From Perilla frutescens (lineage: Eukaryota; Streptophyta; Magnoliopsida; Lamiales; Lamiaceae), in assembly GCA_026008535.1 (NCBI GenBank), contig BRKX01000010.1:27042001-27106000 (forward strand): DNA of 64,000 nucleotides, written 5' to 3'. Within the stretch, counting starts at the first letter, position 1, and every line of letters begins with the position of its first letter. Of the stretch, positions 34,139 through 44,210 are shown piece after piece. Under the pieces are notes generated by a model. That model did no database searches, was not told the DNA's origin, and was given only the letters and a program-made list of their open reading frames with translations. A program made the translations under genes and the position numbers.

Positions 34139-36170
34139 TCACCTGATAAATTCGAGGGTAGCCAGATATATCCCGTCGAGAGTAGTCATCTCCATCCCCG
34201 CACTTTTATACTTCTTCAAAAGCTCGACCAACCTTGCTTCTTGCTCTTTGCAAAGAGCATTGCTCATGATGACATGCAGCATGTCTTGCTCTCCCAAAAT
34301 AACATATTGCAGATTCTTCGAAAGCTCCTTCAATTCCAGCACTGGAGCCTTCACAACAGATGGCAAAATTGGCTCTGAGTTGATCGGTATGGGCATACTG
34401 CTTGACAGATGCCCGGAGGGAAACTCACTGGTGGCATACAGCTGCATGATGACATCTCGAATCTCCTCATCTTCTTCTGTTATTGCAGCAGTTTCAGTCA
34501 GCCTACCAAAAAGTACCTTCTTGAACAGCTCGAGGATCTCCTTTTCATCATCTTTTTTCTTATTTTGAGCCAACCTGGGTGGAAAAGGTGCTACAACCAG
34601 AGATTGAGAGTTAGAAATTTTAGGTTCAATGCGTACCTTGGGTGGAAGAGGCTTAGCAGGTTGCTCTTTCCCTGCTCTAGACTCTTTTTTCAGCACTTCA
34701 ACATGCTCTTCCATCTCTGTTTCTTTCTTCTTAGTCTCAAATTCGAATAACTTATTCTCACTTCTTAAAGTTACAGCGCAAACATGCACTTTTGGATTCA
34801 TTTCAGTTTGAGATGGAAGTTTGCCTTGATTTAACTGAAGTTTTTTCACTTGAGTGGCGAGTTGGGTGATTTGAGTGCCCATACTCCCCAATGCAGCTTG
34901 TATCTCTTGCTGGAACGCTTTTTGATTCTGTGCTAGACTGTTCACAAGTGCACTACTCTACTCTAAACACTTTATGATGTCATTCATGCTCGGTGCAGCA
35001 CAGTCGGTATGGGCATACTGACCATCCTACGGCTGCCTCCAGCAGAAGTTTGGATGATCCCTCCAACCTAGGTTATATGCTTTCGAGCACGGATCATAAT
35101 TCCTTCGTCTCAGAGCATCTTGTTGTACATGACCAAACCCATAGCATGCTTGCTCGGTTGGAGAAACTTGCAAAGTAGGGCAAGCATCAGTAAAGTGGCC
35201 ATTTTTCGAGCACACTCCACAACAGACGTTCTGCGTCTGCGCCAAAGCTAGACCTCGGACCAGAGAAGTCAGAGCACCAATCTTCTCATTGACACCGGAG
35301 TTGTATGCTCGCTCAACTTCATTCACAGGTCGATATCGGTCATCATCCTCATCCTCATACTGCTGATCTCCAGAGACCATGTCAATGATAAGTTGTTTCA
35401 CTTCTGCTAAGGTCTTGTTCGTAAGAGATCCTCCGCTAGCAGCATCAACAATTTTCCTGTCAAAAGTTGACATGCCATGATAAAAATAGTTAGTTAGAAA
35501 CTGATATTCAGAGAAACGGTGGTCCGGACATTTGTGACACAATTATTGGAATCTCTCCCAGTAGTGTGCTAGACTTTCATTCTGCTTTCTGCTTGATGCT
35601 GCTAATCGCCATCCTCAAATTTTCAGCTCTAGACTCCAGAAAAAACTTGCACAAGAATTGTTCCTCCAACTTATTCCAGGTGGGAATCGAGCCAGATGGA
35701 AGATCAAATAGCCAATCTCTAGCCCTGCCTTGCAAAGTATGAGAAAACGTTAGTAATCTCAAGTTATCGGAAGAAAAACCTTGAGGATGAAGAGTAGAGC
35801 AGACTAGATCAAACTTGGCTAAGTACTTATGTGCACTCTCTCCAGGTAAATCGCCAAACTTAGGTAAAACTTGAATGAAACCAGGTCGTATCTCAGAGTT
35901 ATTCGCAATTGTAGGAAGCACGATGCAAATAGGTCGATTATTTCTGTGGCAACCTAGCTCCATGATTTGAAGTTCACATTTAGGTTCGCGGTTAAGAGCT
36001 AACTACCTCGCGTTGGCCATGTCTTCTGCGAACAATTGATTAAGACCAGGTGTTCCCGACTCAAATATGGAAGCCTCTGTAGACTCTCTTGCAAGCTTTC
36101 TTAACCTTCGTAAAGTCCTCACCTATTCTGGATCAAACACTAGACTTCCTTTTTGTGAGGATCGAGTCAT
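34139..36170 (-). pseudogene. Athila-like gag, joined to a fragment of reverse transcriptase N-region
   Basis: The frame starts MTRSSQKGSLVFDPE at 36170 and is soon stopped. The gag capsid region is at 35577-35963 (GRARDWLFDLPSGSI, WNKLEEQFLCKFF) and continues at 35027-35542 with a zinc knuckle (CGVCSKNGHFTDAC). Next comes a coiled-coil-like stretch and the Athila landmark GKLPSQTEMNPK at 34139-34945. That reading then passes directly to a segment resembling the start of Athila reverse transcriptase (LELKELSKNLQYVILGE), with no protease between. Stops occur near 35570 and 35030. Known role: capsid. It is non-functional as it stands. Confidence 0.82.
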
Positions 36171-36245
36171 GCACTGGAGAAACAAAACAAAATAAAAAGA
36201 AACAACGAACTAAAAATATTAAAATAATCACTGTTTAAAAACCGA

Positions 36246-36263
36246 TCCCCGACAACGGCGCCA
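36246..36263 (-). other. primer-binding site, tRNA-Asp (Athila-like)
   Basis: The minus strand reads TGGCGCCGTTGTCGGGGA, eight bases inside the 5' LTR. This matches the 3' end of plant tRNA-Asp, the usual Athila primer. Confidence 0.92.
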
Positions 36264-36271
36264 AAATTTGG

Positions 36272-36756
36272 TGCGTCATTTTTCACCAAAAATAATCCGA
36301 CCAGCAGTCGGTATGCCCACACTACCCAGAACAGTGGCGAGCAAGATTGTCTCCCAAAGGACCGGTGAGAATTATCCAACACTTCAGCCTGCAGTAACCA
36401 ACATTTCCACACGAATTTTTTTGTTATAACGTAAGAACTAAAATAAAGCAAATAAACAGAGAATAGTTTTCTTAACAGATTTAAAGGTGTTCCGACTTCC
36501 AATTAACTCTACCATAGCTTAATTATTCTGATCCTCGATGCAAAGATATTTCTAATTAATGCATACAACCAGTTATAGCCACCGAAGACACTTCTGACGT
36601 GGCCTAATTTTTCTTTAGTTTCTCGATAATCAGGAAGACACTTCACTAATTATTTTCCTAATCGACTGACAACCGTAAGAGAGACTCTATAGATTTAATG
36701 AGCCGACGGCATTAGACACTAGAGAAATCCGATTCAAAACCAACAGACTTTGACAC
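36272..36756 (-). repeat. 5' LTR of the Athila-like element, truncated
   Basis: Matches the 3' LTR from TGCGTC through 'ccaacagact.tgacac', then stops abruptly at 36756 against copia pol sequence. The other LTR copies continue 'aggactatcaaattaag'. The missing part and its target duplication were lost in a deletion. Confidence 0.88.
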
Positions 36757-36841
36757 CAAGCCATTGCCAGAAGCTAGATTTGTGGAGTTGTACATCCAAC
36801 TTGGATTGCTCGAACTAGATTCAAAGGAGAACGATGATTAG
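36755..36841 (+). pseudogene. last 28 codons of copia pol (RNase H end)
   Basis: Reads TKPLPEARFVELYIQLGLLE and ends with a stop at 36839-36841. TKPL...F..L...LG is the typical end of copia RNase H. It is in the outer element's orientation and lies where pol should end, before the extra genes. Everything between gag (21263) and here was replaced by, or deleted along with, the Athila insertion. Confidence 0.8.
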
Positions 36842-37603
36842 CCAAAAGAAAAAGTGAAGAGGAGCACTCCAGCTGAAGATGAGAACTGACCTAAGATAGC
36901 ATCCGTTAACTAAGCTTTGGAGCTTAAAATGATGAGCCCATATCAGTTCTAAGGAAATGGCAAAGGCTACATGGAAGCTGATTAATGAAAATGAGTAAAC
37001 TGATCGTAGAAGGCATCAGTTCTCAACCAGTCACGTTCAACTGATGAGAGCAGTTGAATCCAAAACTGACTGAAGAAGGCTAAGCTTCAACTAAAGGAAG
37101 CAGCTGACAAGCCTAGGCGGAGCAAAGCTGAAGAGGACAGCTTAAGCTGATAAAGGAGTAAAAGCTAAGGAGACTCTAGCTAGAACTAATCACTCCAAGC
37201 CAAAAAGATCATCAGTCAACAAGGCCAACTGATGATGTCAGCAGCTCAATGCCACAATGAGACTGAAGGAGAGCTATAACCAGATAAGTTCAAAGTTGAA
37301 TTTATTACTGAACGATAAAATGATGTGTCATCTTAATATTACCATTGGACCCACTCTCTCTCCTCATTAATCTCAACGAATATATTTTAAAATTAAAATT
37401 GATGGATATATCAGAACCATTCGATTTTGATTTTATCTACTGTTGAATACACCATTTTCTTGAGTCTATAAATAGGTTAGTTGTTTCTCAAAATCACCCA
37501 CATAGCTGACCAAAGAATTCAAGCACTCAGTCTCTCAATCTCAAAATCTAGAGCTCTCATTCTACCCAGCTTTTTCAAAATCATACCAAAACCTATCTCT
37601 CAT
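36842..37603 (+). other. spacer and likely promoter of extra gene A
   Basis: Non-coding, purine-rich at first. TATAAATAG at 37467-37475 lies 137 bp before the ATG of reading frame A and is followed by a leader with CTCATTCTACCC-type pyrimidine stretches. Confidence 0.5.
37467..37475 (+). promoter_or_regulatory. internal TATA box before extra gene A
   Basis: TATAAATAG in the context TCTATAAATAGGTTAG, a strong plant TATA match, 137 bp upstream of the ATG at 37604. Similar boxes stand at matching distances before frames B and C. Confidence 0.5.
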
Positions 37604-38930
37604 ATGGCCTAATATTCTTCCAACCTTCATAGAAAACCTCGCAACTTCAGGATTTCTAGCGAAGACTCAAGAACCTTTTGTGAAGATCTAAATCACGACA
37701 AAATCCTGAGCCCAGCAAACAGTAGACGATTTACTAACTCCTCTCAATTAGGTGAAGCGATTCTCACTCTAATTGAAAATGCACAACTAAAGAAGTACAC
37801 TGAAAGTGCTCCCACAAGAGTGTATCCAGAGCCTATTACGGAGTTCTTTCTCAAGTCATTCAGTGAGAAAGACTCTTAGATAATCATCAGTGAAGTAAGG
37901 GGGCATACAAGTCTTAATCACCCCTTCTGTCCTAAGAAATATTTTTAGGCTACCAGAGGTGGGAGACAGGCTGAAAGAAGCAAATGTGAATGCCAAATAC
38001 TGCTACAACAGATGGGCGATCATTTCTGCTCCAGAAAATTTCCAGATTAACCATCGAACATCTAAAGTCCAAAAGGAATTTCAGGTGTTAGCAGTTGTGG
38101 CCACACAGATGATGGTAGGATCGTGCGAAGGTCACGATGAAATGTCAGAGACAAAGTATAAAATCTGCAATGCCATCTGGGAAATAAGAGGAATAGACTG
38201 GGCATCATTCCTCTTCAAGCAGATGAAAAGGTTTGTAGACATCGTGGAAAGGGAAACAAAAAGCAGCTTGTGCTTTCAACAAAAGATATACTACATCAAC
38301 TGAATCAGTTTCATCCTAGAAAAGCTGCTTTTTGACCTGATGGCGGAGGAAACAAATTATTAGCCAGTTGATTCTGATGACTTTGTTCTAAAAATAGCAA
38401 AAGGAGCACTTCCTCCACTGATAATCAGAGAGCCACAACCACGATTGAGGCAGAAGCTGATCCCCTCTATTCCAGCAGTAAAAGGAAGAGGAAGAGCCAA
38501 GATAATAGAGCTAGTAGTGCAATCAAACTATGACTCGGATGATGTCCTCCGGGCTGTTGACATCTACCAGTCCTTAGGAGAAGAGGATGATGGCGAAAAA
38601 GACTCTAAGGGAAGTCCGACTATCAAAAGGGATGTGCCTCCAATTCAATCTAAGTTAGTTGAAAACCCAACTGCAGGTCCTGATATTGGAGTGCATCAGC
38701 CAATTACAGAAGAAACCCAGCCTCGAGTCCATCATGCAAAAAGGTAGCGATCAAGAAAAACCTCAACTCAATTCAAAGTACTAATCAAGTGCATGAAGGA
38801 ACAGGTAAAGCTGCTCTCTAACTCTATCATAAGACTGGATGTGTGCTCTGGAAATAAAGATTCAGAAGAAAACTCTTCAAGTCAAAGCACTCCAGACAGC
38901 TTCAGAAAATCAAAGAAAAAGAAAACCTGA
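37604..38930 (+). pseudogene. extra (env-like position) retroelement gene A, broken
   Basis: Function unknown. The frame opens at ATG 37604, has an early stop (third codon), runs through ENAQLKKYTESAPTRVYPEP and PITEFFLKSF, and stops again. After a frameshift near 37945 it continues LPEVGDRLKEANVNAKYC from 37951. The core W-A-S-F-L-F-K-Q-M block (near 38200) matches W-T-D-F-V-Y-S-Q-F in B and W-A-S-F-V-L-A-Q-L in C. The rest of the frame to 38930 has three stops (near 38300, 38355, 38745) and ends in a lysine-rich tail (RKSKKKK). It lacks the second conserved block of B and C. No signal peptide or membrane segment is evident. Gene position matches the env-like gene of Sireviruses, but homology to a real envelope is not shown. 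Confidence 0.65.
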
Positions 38931-39170
38931 TCACAAGAAGACCTGAAGGCTTTAGAAATCAGCTGACTAGACGCCTTAGGATAACTTCTTGTAAATCAGG
39001 CTATTTCTTAATTTTCTAATAAAATATCTTTTAGCTCAAATAAATGCTTGTGTCAATATTAATTTTTTTTACCATTGGTCCGAAATCAAAAACCAAAAGC
39101 CAAAGGAAAATGACAAGGGGCTATTTAATTCTTTCAACAAACACAAATTTATGAGTCATTCCTCTCACTC

Positions 39171-39178
39171 ATAAATCC
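39171..39178 (+). promoter_or_regulatory. weak TATA-like box before extra gene B
   Basis: ATAAATCC in CACTCATAAATCCCC, about 125 bp upstream of ATG 39299, followed by a CT-rich leader (39225-39265). It is weaker than the boxes of A and C. Confidence 0.3.
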
Positions 39179-39298
39179 CCTTGCTCAAAAAAAAGAGAAG
39201 AGAAGCAATTAATTCTCTCTTAAGAAAAAAAATTTCAAAGAGTATTCTCTCTCTCTCTCAAGAGGCTTCAGTTCAAACTTAGCCATAATTTTCAAAAA

Positions 39299-41162
39299 AT
39301 GGTTGAATCATCCAAAGCTCTTACTTCTTTCAAAGAGCAAATGATGAGAGATAAATTTCTGGAAAGGCAGAAATTTCAATTGATTCTTAAGGAATCAAAT
39401 AATTCTTTTCATCTGGTCAATCTTCACATGACTGGAACTCTTACACTACCTTGAAACTCCTCCAAGGTTCTTTAGACAAAACTTGGTTGGTGAGTTCTTG
39501 CTTCAAGCAAAGGTATCTGCAGATAGGAAGGTTATACACTCAGTGGTTCAAGGAAACAAACTTCATATCACTGAGATAAAGATTGCAGAAATCTTTCAAC
39601 TTCCCAGAAAAGGCTCCAGGGTTCAAGATCTGAAAGACTCAGCTGAACCATACTAGAAAGAATAGTGTGCTTCAACTTGCACCAAGCAGTTCAGTTTTAC
39701 CACAGCTAAAACTGATTTGAAGCCCGAGTATGGAGTTATGCTCGATGTTATGAAAAAAATGATGTTCGGAACCATTGGAAGCTTGAGTCAATTAACTCAA
39801 GAAAGATACAAGGTAACGATACACCTTGTCAAAGGATTGGAAGTAAATTGGACAGATTTTGTATACTCCCAATTCAAGCATCAAGTCATCAAAGCTGGTG
39901 ACTCAAAGAAGACTGGAAAATTTGAGTCCAAAGTAGAACTTATTCTACGAATGAGCAAGCTTCTGGAAGATATGCTGAATATTCCGAATGATGACGCGCT
40001 ACCAGTCCTCATCTCCGACTGGATTCCCAATAAAGGGATGGCACATCTTCATTCACTCAAGAAGAAGAGGAGATCCAAAGCCAAAACTGGCAATACAACT
40101 TCAAGCAGTTCATCTGCCAATGAAGTTCATTCTCCACACTTCAAGAATGGATCATCAGTTGACTTCAAGCCCTGCACTAATCGAGATGAGCTAATTCCAT
40201 TCATCGAAATTCCTCATCCAAACTATGGAGCTGATTACTTCAGGAGAATTTGTCCTCCTCTTCAGCTGATTGAAGACAATATTCGCACTTTTTACAGTGG
40301 CGAATATACAGTCAAGAGTGCGCAGAAGGATATAACAAATCTCCTTCTCACTCACTTCACTTATGTTGCCAAGCAAGACAACCAGTTGTTCAAACAATTG
40401 CACTGGTATTTCTACTGGTATAACTGGAGACATTCTATGTCAATCCAGTCGCACTTCTTGTTAACTGCCTTTCATGGCATGAGCTTTTGGCAACATGAAG
40501 AGACTTGGAGAATTAAATGCATTGGGGCTTCAAATCCATTTCCTCCAATGATTGTGCAAGTCCAGCGGATTATGAAGCATCGACTTGATAATAACATTCT
40601 AGCTAAGATAATGCTAGCTGATGTTCCAGCCAGCTTGAGATCACAAGAAGTTGCAACTGAAAGGCAGTTTGTCAACAATTTAGTCGATCAATGTTACCTT
40701 AACCTGAATTTTGAGCCAATTCAGTCAAAAGAGGCATCACTACAAGTTGTGAGGGTAACAGAAAAGATAGATCAAGCTCTATCTCACACAGAAATTGTGG
40801 TGACCCCTAGGAGTCAACACTGTGGACAAAATGGAGCTAATGGCAATGAGGATACTGCCACATCACCAGATCTCCTATCCCGAGGCTATGTCACTCCACT
40901 TATCAAGTCTTGCTCAAGAGCTACAAAATTAACGAAACATCAGTCTTAAAGAGCTGACCACCTTAAAGCTGACCACCTCAGCGATTGCTCTTAAGTAACT
41001 TCAGCAAGCTGAGACTGCAAACAGAACTGATCCTCTTAAGGACTCTCTCAGTTCAGCTTCTAAAAGGAAAAGGTCAACCAGCTCAAGAGAATATGGAGAA
41101 GCCAGCCCCATTCGACCACTCAAGAAGAGGAAACTGACGAAAAGTCAATCAACAGTTGATTA
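39299..41162 (+). pseudogene. extra retroelement gene B, longest open copy
   Basis: Function unknown. It starts MVESSKALTSFKEQMMRDKF at ATG 39299. A frameshift near 39440 leads to RFFRQNLVGEFLLQAKVSAD, then KLHITEIKIAEIFQLPRKGS and two stops near 39655-39665. From 39717 to 40949 it stays open for 410 codons. Visible parts: first core block (NWTDFVYSQFKHQVI), a lysine-rich segment (KKKRRSKAK, 40056-40082) with a serine-rich stretch behind it, and a second block with aromatic residues (QLHWYFYWYNWRHS, near 40400). After the stop another frame gives a basic tail (PLKKRKLTKSQ) ending at 41162. No transmembrane segment is seen. B and C share both blocks, so they look like full-length paralogues. 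Confidence 0.68.
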
Positions 41163-41627
41163 ACAAAACTGATTAAATCAGTTTGAAAGGCGTATCATCA
41201 GTTAAGCAGGAAACTGACGCCTAAGCATTCTTCAATCTCTCATCAGCTGCATGATCAATCCTCCTTGATAAGCTTCTCTACTCTCTATTCCTCATAGCTT
41301 ATTTTTGAATAGTTATCATTATAACTTCAAATTAAGTTTACTATTTATCTAAGTTGCCATTAAGTCTCTATACAAAACATTAAAGTATAAAGAGACGAAT
41401 TGCTCTGAGGGATATAAATAGCAAATCTTCTGGCAAATATTTAGCTATTTATGGCAACTACCCAAATTTTCAAAATCCTCAGATCTCAGCCGCTTGATTA
41501 AAAAGCAATAGTCCAAGTGGACAGCTGAGATGCATGCATTATTAACTCAGCTAACTTTCTATCAAATCAAATAGCTGATCAGCCAGAAGCACTCGATTGC
41601 TATGGTAAATGCATGTAAAATTACTAC

Positions 41628-41636
41628 TTTATAAGC
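41628..41636 (+). promoter_or_regulatory. TATA-like box before extra gene C
   Basis: TTTATAAGC in CTACTTTATAAGCAGTGG, about 117 bp upstream of ATG 41747. A CT-rich leader (CCTTGCCTTCTTCTTC, about 41690) follows. Confidence 0.4.
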
Positions 41637-41746
41637 AGTGGAGAAGTTGAGATGAAAATATAGAACTCTCAAAATATTCATTCTCCTTGCCTTCTTCTTC
41701 ACTTATCCAAAGCTATTCTCTAGCTAATATTTTCTGACATCGAAAA

Positions 41747-43631
41747 ATGGCTCTTCCATTTCACTCGATGAATATTGCGCTTCTTCTAAAGAAGCTCAGA
41801 AAGGATAAGTTTCTGGACCAAGAGTATCTTCAAGCTCGAATAGGTTCAGCAAGGACAAGCATGATCTTTCACTTATGGAAGACATGTGGGCTATTGTCTT
41901 TTATGACATCTAAGCCCAAGAAGACTCATCTTCCGCTTGTAGCCAATTTCTACTACTATGCGTAGATCGATGGCAACAACATAATCTATGTTGTCCACGA
42001 TCAGGTTATCACCATCGATAAAGAGGTGTTAACCAATCTATTCCAGCTCCCTAATGCAGGTTAACCGGTGTATGAACTCGCACTCCCCTCTAAGTTGGAG
42101 TTATGGAATGGCTGGAAGCTTCCACATGTCGATCACAGAGACTTCTTAAATAATTTGAAGGATAGTATCCCTCTAACAATAGTCCAGATCATGGACATTG
42201 TGATACATACTTTTATTAGTAGCATCACAAATACGCAGTTCAATGATAACACCGCTCACCTCATGGCCGCCATATATTATGGATGCAAAGCTGATTGGGC
42301 ATCCTTTGTATTGGCCCAGCTTCGCAGGCATGTGAGGCGTGCTGAGATCGATCTAACCTCTGACACCTTTAAAGCCAAGTTAGGATTTGCCAATCGACTC
42401 AGTCACATCCTAGAGGAGCAACTTGGAGCAGTTCCTGGTGGATTAAACCTCACCAGAAGAGATCTTCTTCCTACAGTTTATATCTACAGGAAGCACCATG
42501 GAATAACTGGTCGCCCTAGGAAGTCAAGACTTCAATTGACGGAAATTCCTAGCTCAACAAAAGGAAAGCAGCCGCTCTTTGATGCTCACCATACAACTTA
42601 TGCAGGTCAGCTACAACTGATAGTGACTCTTTCACTTCTATCAATGATGAGTCCACTGCATCTTCCACCAGCGAGCCTCCCTACATCACTGCCCCAGAAC
42701 TTCTGGAAGAAGGCTTCTATGCAAGCCTTAACCATCAGCTGCAAAGCTATTTTGGTCAAATAAGGGATCTCAGTCCATTTCTCTTTGAGCATCTTCGAAT
42801 ATATCTCCAATATCACCTTTGGAGATTCCAAGTAGATGAGGCCACCATGTTGTACATGGCGGACAAGAGAGGCTACTCATACTGGATAGAAGAGGGATAA
42901 TAGAGCCGAAGCTGGATGAACTATCCACTCAATTCACCTCCATCTCTTCCTGAAATCATGGATTTCATGATTAAGAGGTTTCAAACCTCGGTGCCTCATG
43001 ATGCACCTCATCTAAACCATGAGCCCTCAAACTCATCTACAACTCCTCTTCAAGAGGACCCCCTCTTCATCCTCCCGGATGAGCCGCTTCTCGAACTCGC
43101 GTCAGCTTCTACCTCCCGTCAAGATCTCTCCTTTCTACATGATCTTGACCAACTGATGCCGACTGAGAAGCCTCGTGCATGGTTGTCCACTCTCATGCTT
43201 GCACCCCAAGCTCCCACATCACTGAAAACTTGTTGGCCACTTCTTTTTCTCTTCTGCCACAGTTGTCACTGCCAAACCATGATTTCCATCAGCTTTCCCT
43301 TTTGGATGATGCCAAAAATGGGGAAGGGTATGCTGATGATGAAAAAGCATGTGGAATAACACATTATGGAAACTGGCAAGGTGATTTAGCTCTTTGGGAT
43401 GACAACTAAAGAGAAGTACAAAGAGAGGTACAACTTCATAGTAAAGCTATCTCTCAGGGGGAAGCTCTTCAGGGGGAAGTCCAAATTGAGCAACGAGAAG
43501 CTCAAAGCGGCATTTGGACCTGGAAGAATGCCCAGCTGGAGCAACAGCAACTTTGGGGTATCCATAGCATACTGGGCATCTCCTTCTACAAATGGGAGAA
43601 GGGAGAATCGAGCAAAAGAAAAAGGAACTGA
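41747..43631 (+). pseudogene. extra retroelement gene C, broken
   Basis: Function unknown. ATG 41747 begins MALPFHSMNIALLLKKLRKD; the same frame runs on past stops at 41963 and 42061. It includes DQVITIDKEVLTNLFQLPNA, which aligns with the ITEIKIAEIFQLPRKG block of B, and the core ADWASFVLAQLRRHVRR. A frameshift near 42603 leads into a serine/glutamate-rich linker and the second block (FLFEHLRIYLQYHLWRFQVD). After two stops at 42898-42903 come MNYPLNSPPSLPEIMDFMIK and a proline/serine-rich region. A further frame shift leads to a glutamine/glutamate-rich, coiled-coil-like end (REVQREVQLHSK) and a basic terminus SSKRKRN at 43628. No membrane segment. Confidence 0.65.
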
Positions 43632-44196
43632 ACGGTGAACAGTTCTAACTGAAGAAGGAAGTTAAAATATCAGTTCTTGATACTCTCTCTCTCTCTATTA
43701 CTTCCTTAAATTTCTTCATCTTCTTTGCTCAATCAGTCTCTAAATATGTTTCTTGTTCTTAATACAAGTACATTCTGATTATGCTGATATATCTCTCTGA
43801 ATAGCTTAATGCTTTCAATATGCTCTGAATTTTAACAAAATCTGCATAATAATCAGAATTAAGCTGCTTTGGGACTGAAACATTTGAAGCTTCTTCAAGT
43901 TGTGCAAACGAGTATTAAAATATCTTAAGGCCACTCATGCTGCAACTTGTGATAGCAAAAATCTTGATGTCTGAAAGATAAAACTCGTAAGCTCAAATGT
44001 TAACCCTAATCTAATACTCATCTACTTTCTTGGCTCTGATACTTATATCAAAGTCTTGACACTCATGAATGACAAAACTTATAAGCTTCTAAAAGTTATA
44101 AGCATCTAAGACTGGTACAAGCTGCTTAGATGGTCATCCATGAAAAATAACCTCATATAGTTTTCCATCATCAAACCAACTGGTTTTGACATCATC
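43632..44196 (+). other. spacer between extra gene C and the 3' LTR
   Basis: Non-coding, with a (TC) stretch at 43682-43697. It ends in the polypurine tract. Confidence 0.6.
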
Positions 44197-44210
44197 AAAA
44201 AGGGGGAAAT
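44197..44210 (+). other. polypurine tract of the outer copia element
   Basis: AAAAAGGGGGAAAT directly before the 3' LTR start TGTTGG, the expected plus-strand primer site. Confidence 0.85.

Larger units (their letters stand above)
21264..36756 (-). mobile_element. Athila-like Ty3/gypsy element, deleted, hosting a LARD
   Basis: Minus-strand order: truncated 5' LTR (36272-36756), tRNA-Asp primer-binding site (36246-36263), gag-like region (34139-36170), non-coding 3' region, polypurine tract (C-run 31970-31979 on plus), 3' LTR (21264-31967, split by the LARD). The primer-binding site and gag style (GKLPSQTEMNPK..AVTLRSEN) are typical of Athila. Protease is deleted and the reverse transcriptase core, RNase H and integrase are absent, so it could only move with help. 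Confidence 0.87.

Noticed and set aside
39717..40949. Intact host gene of 410 codons
   Set aside because: It lies between copia pol and LTR, continues upstream past two stops and a frameshift, and has paralogues A and C beside it, so it is a retroelement gene remnant.
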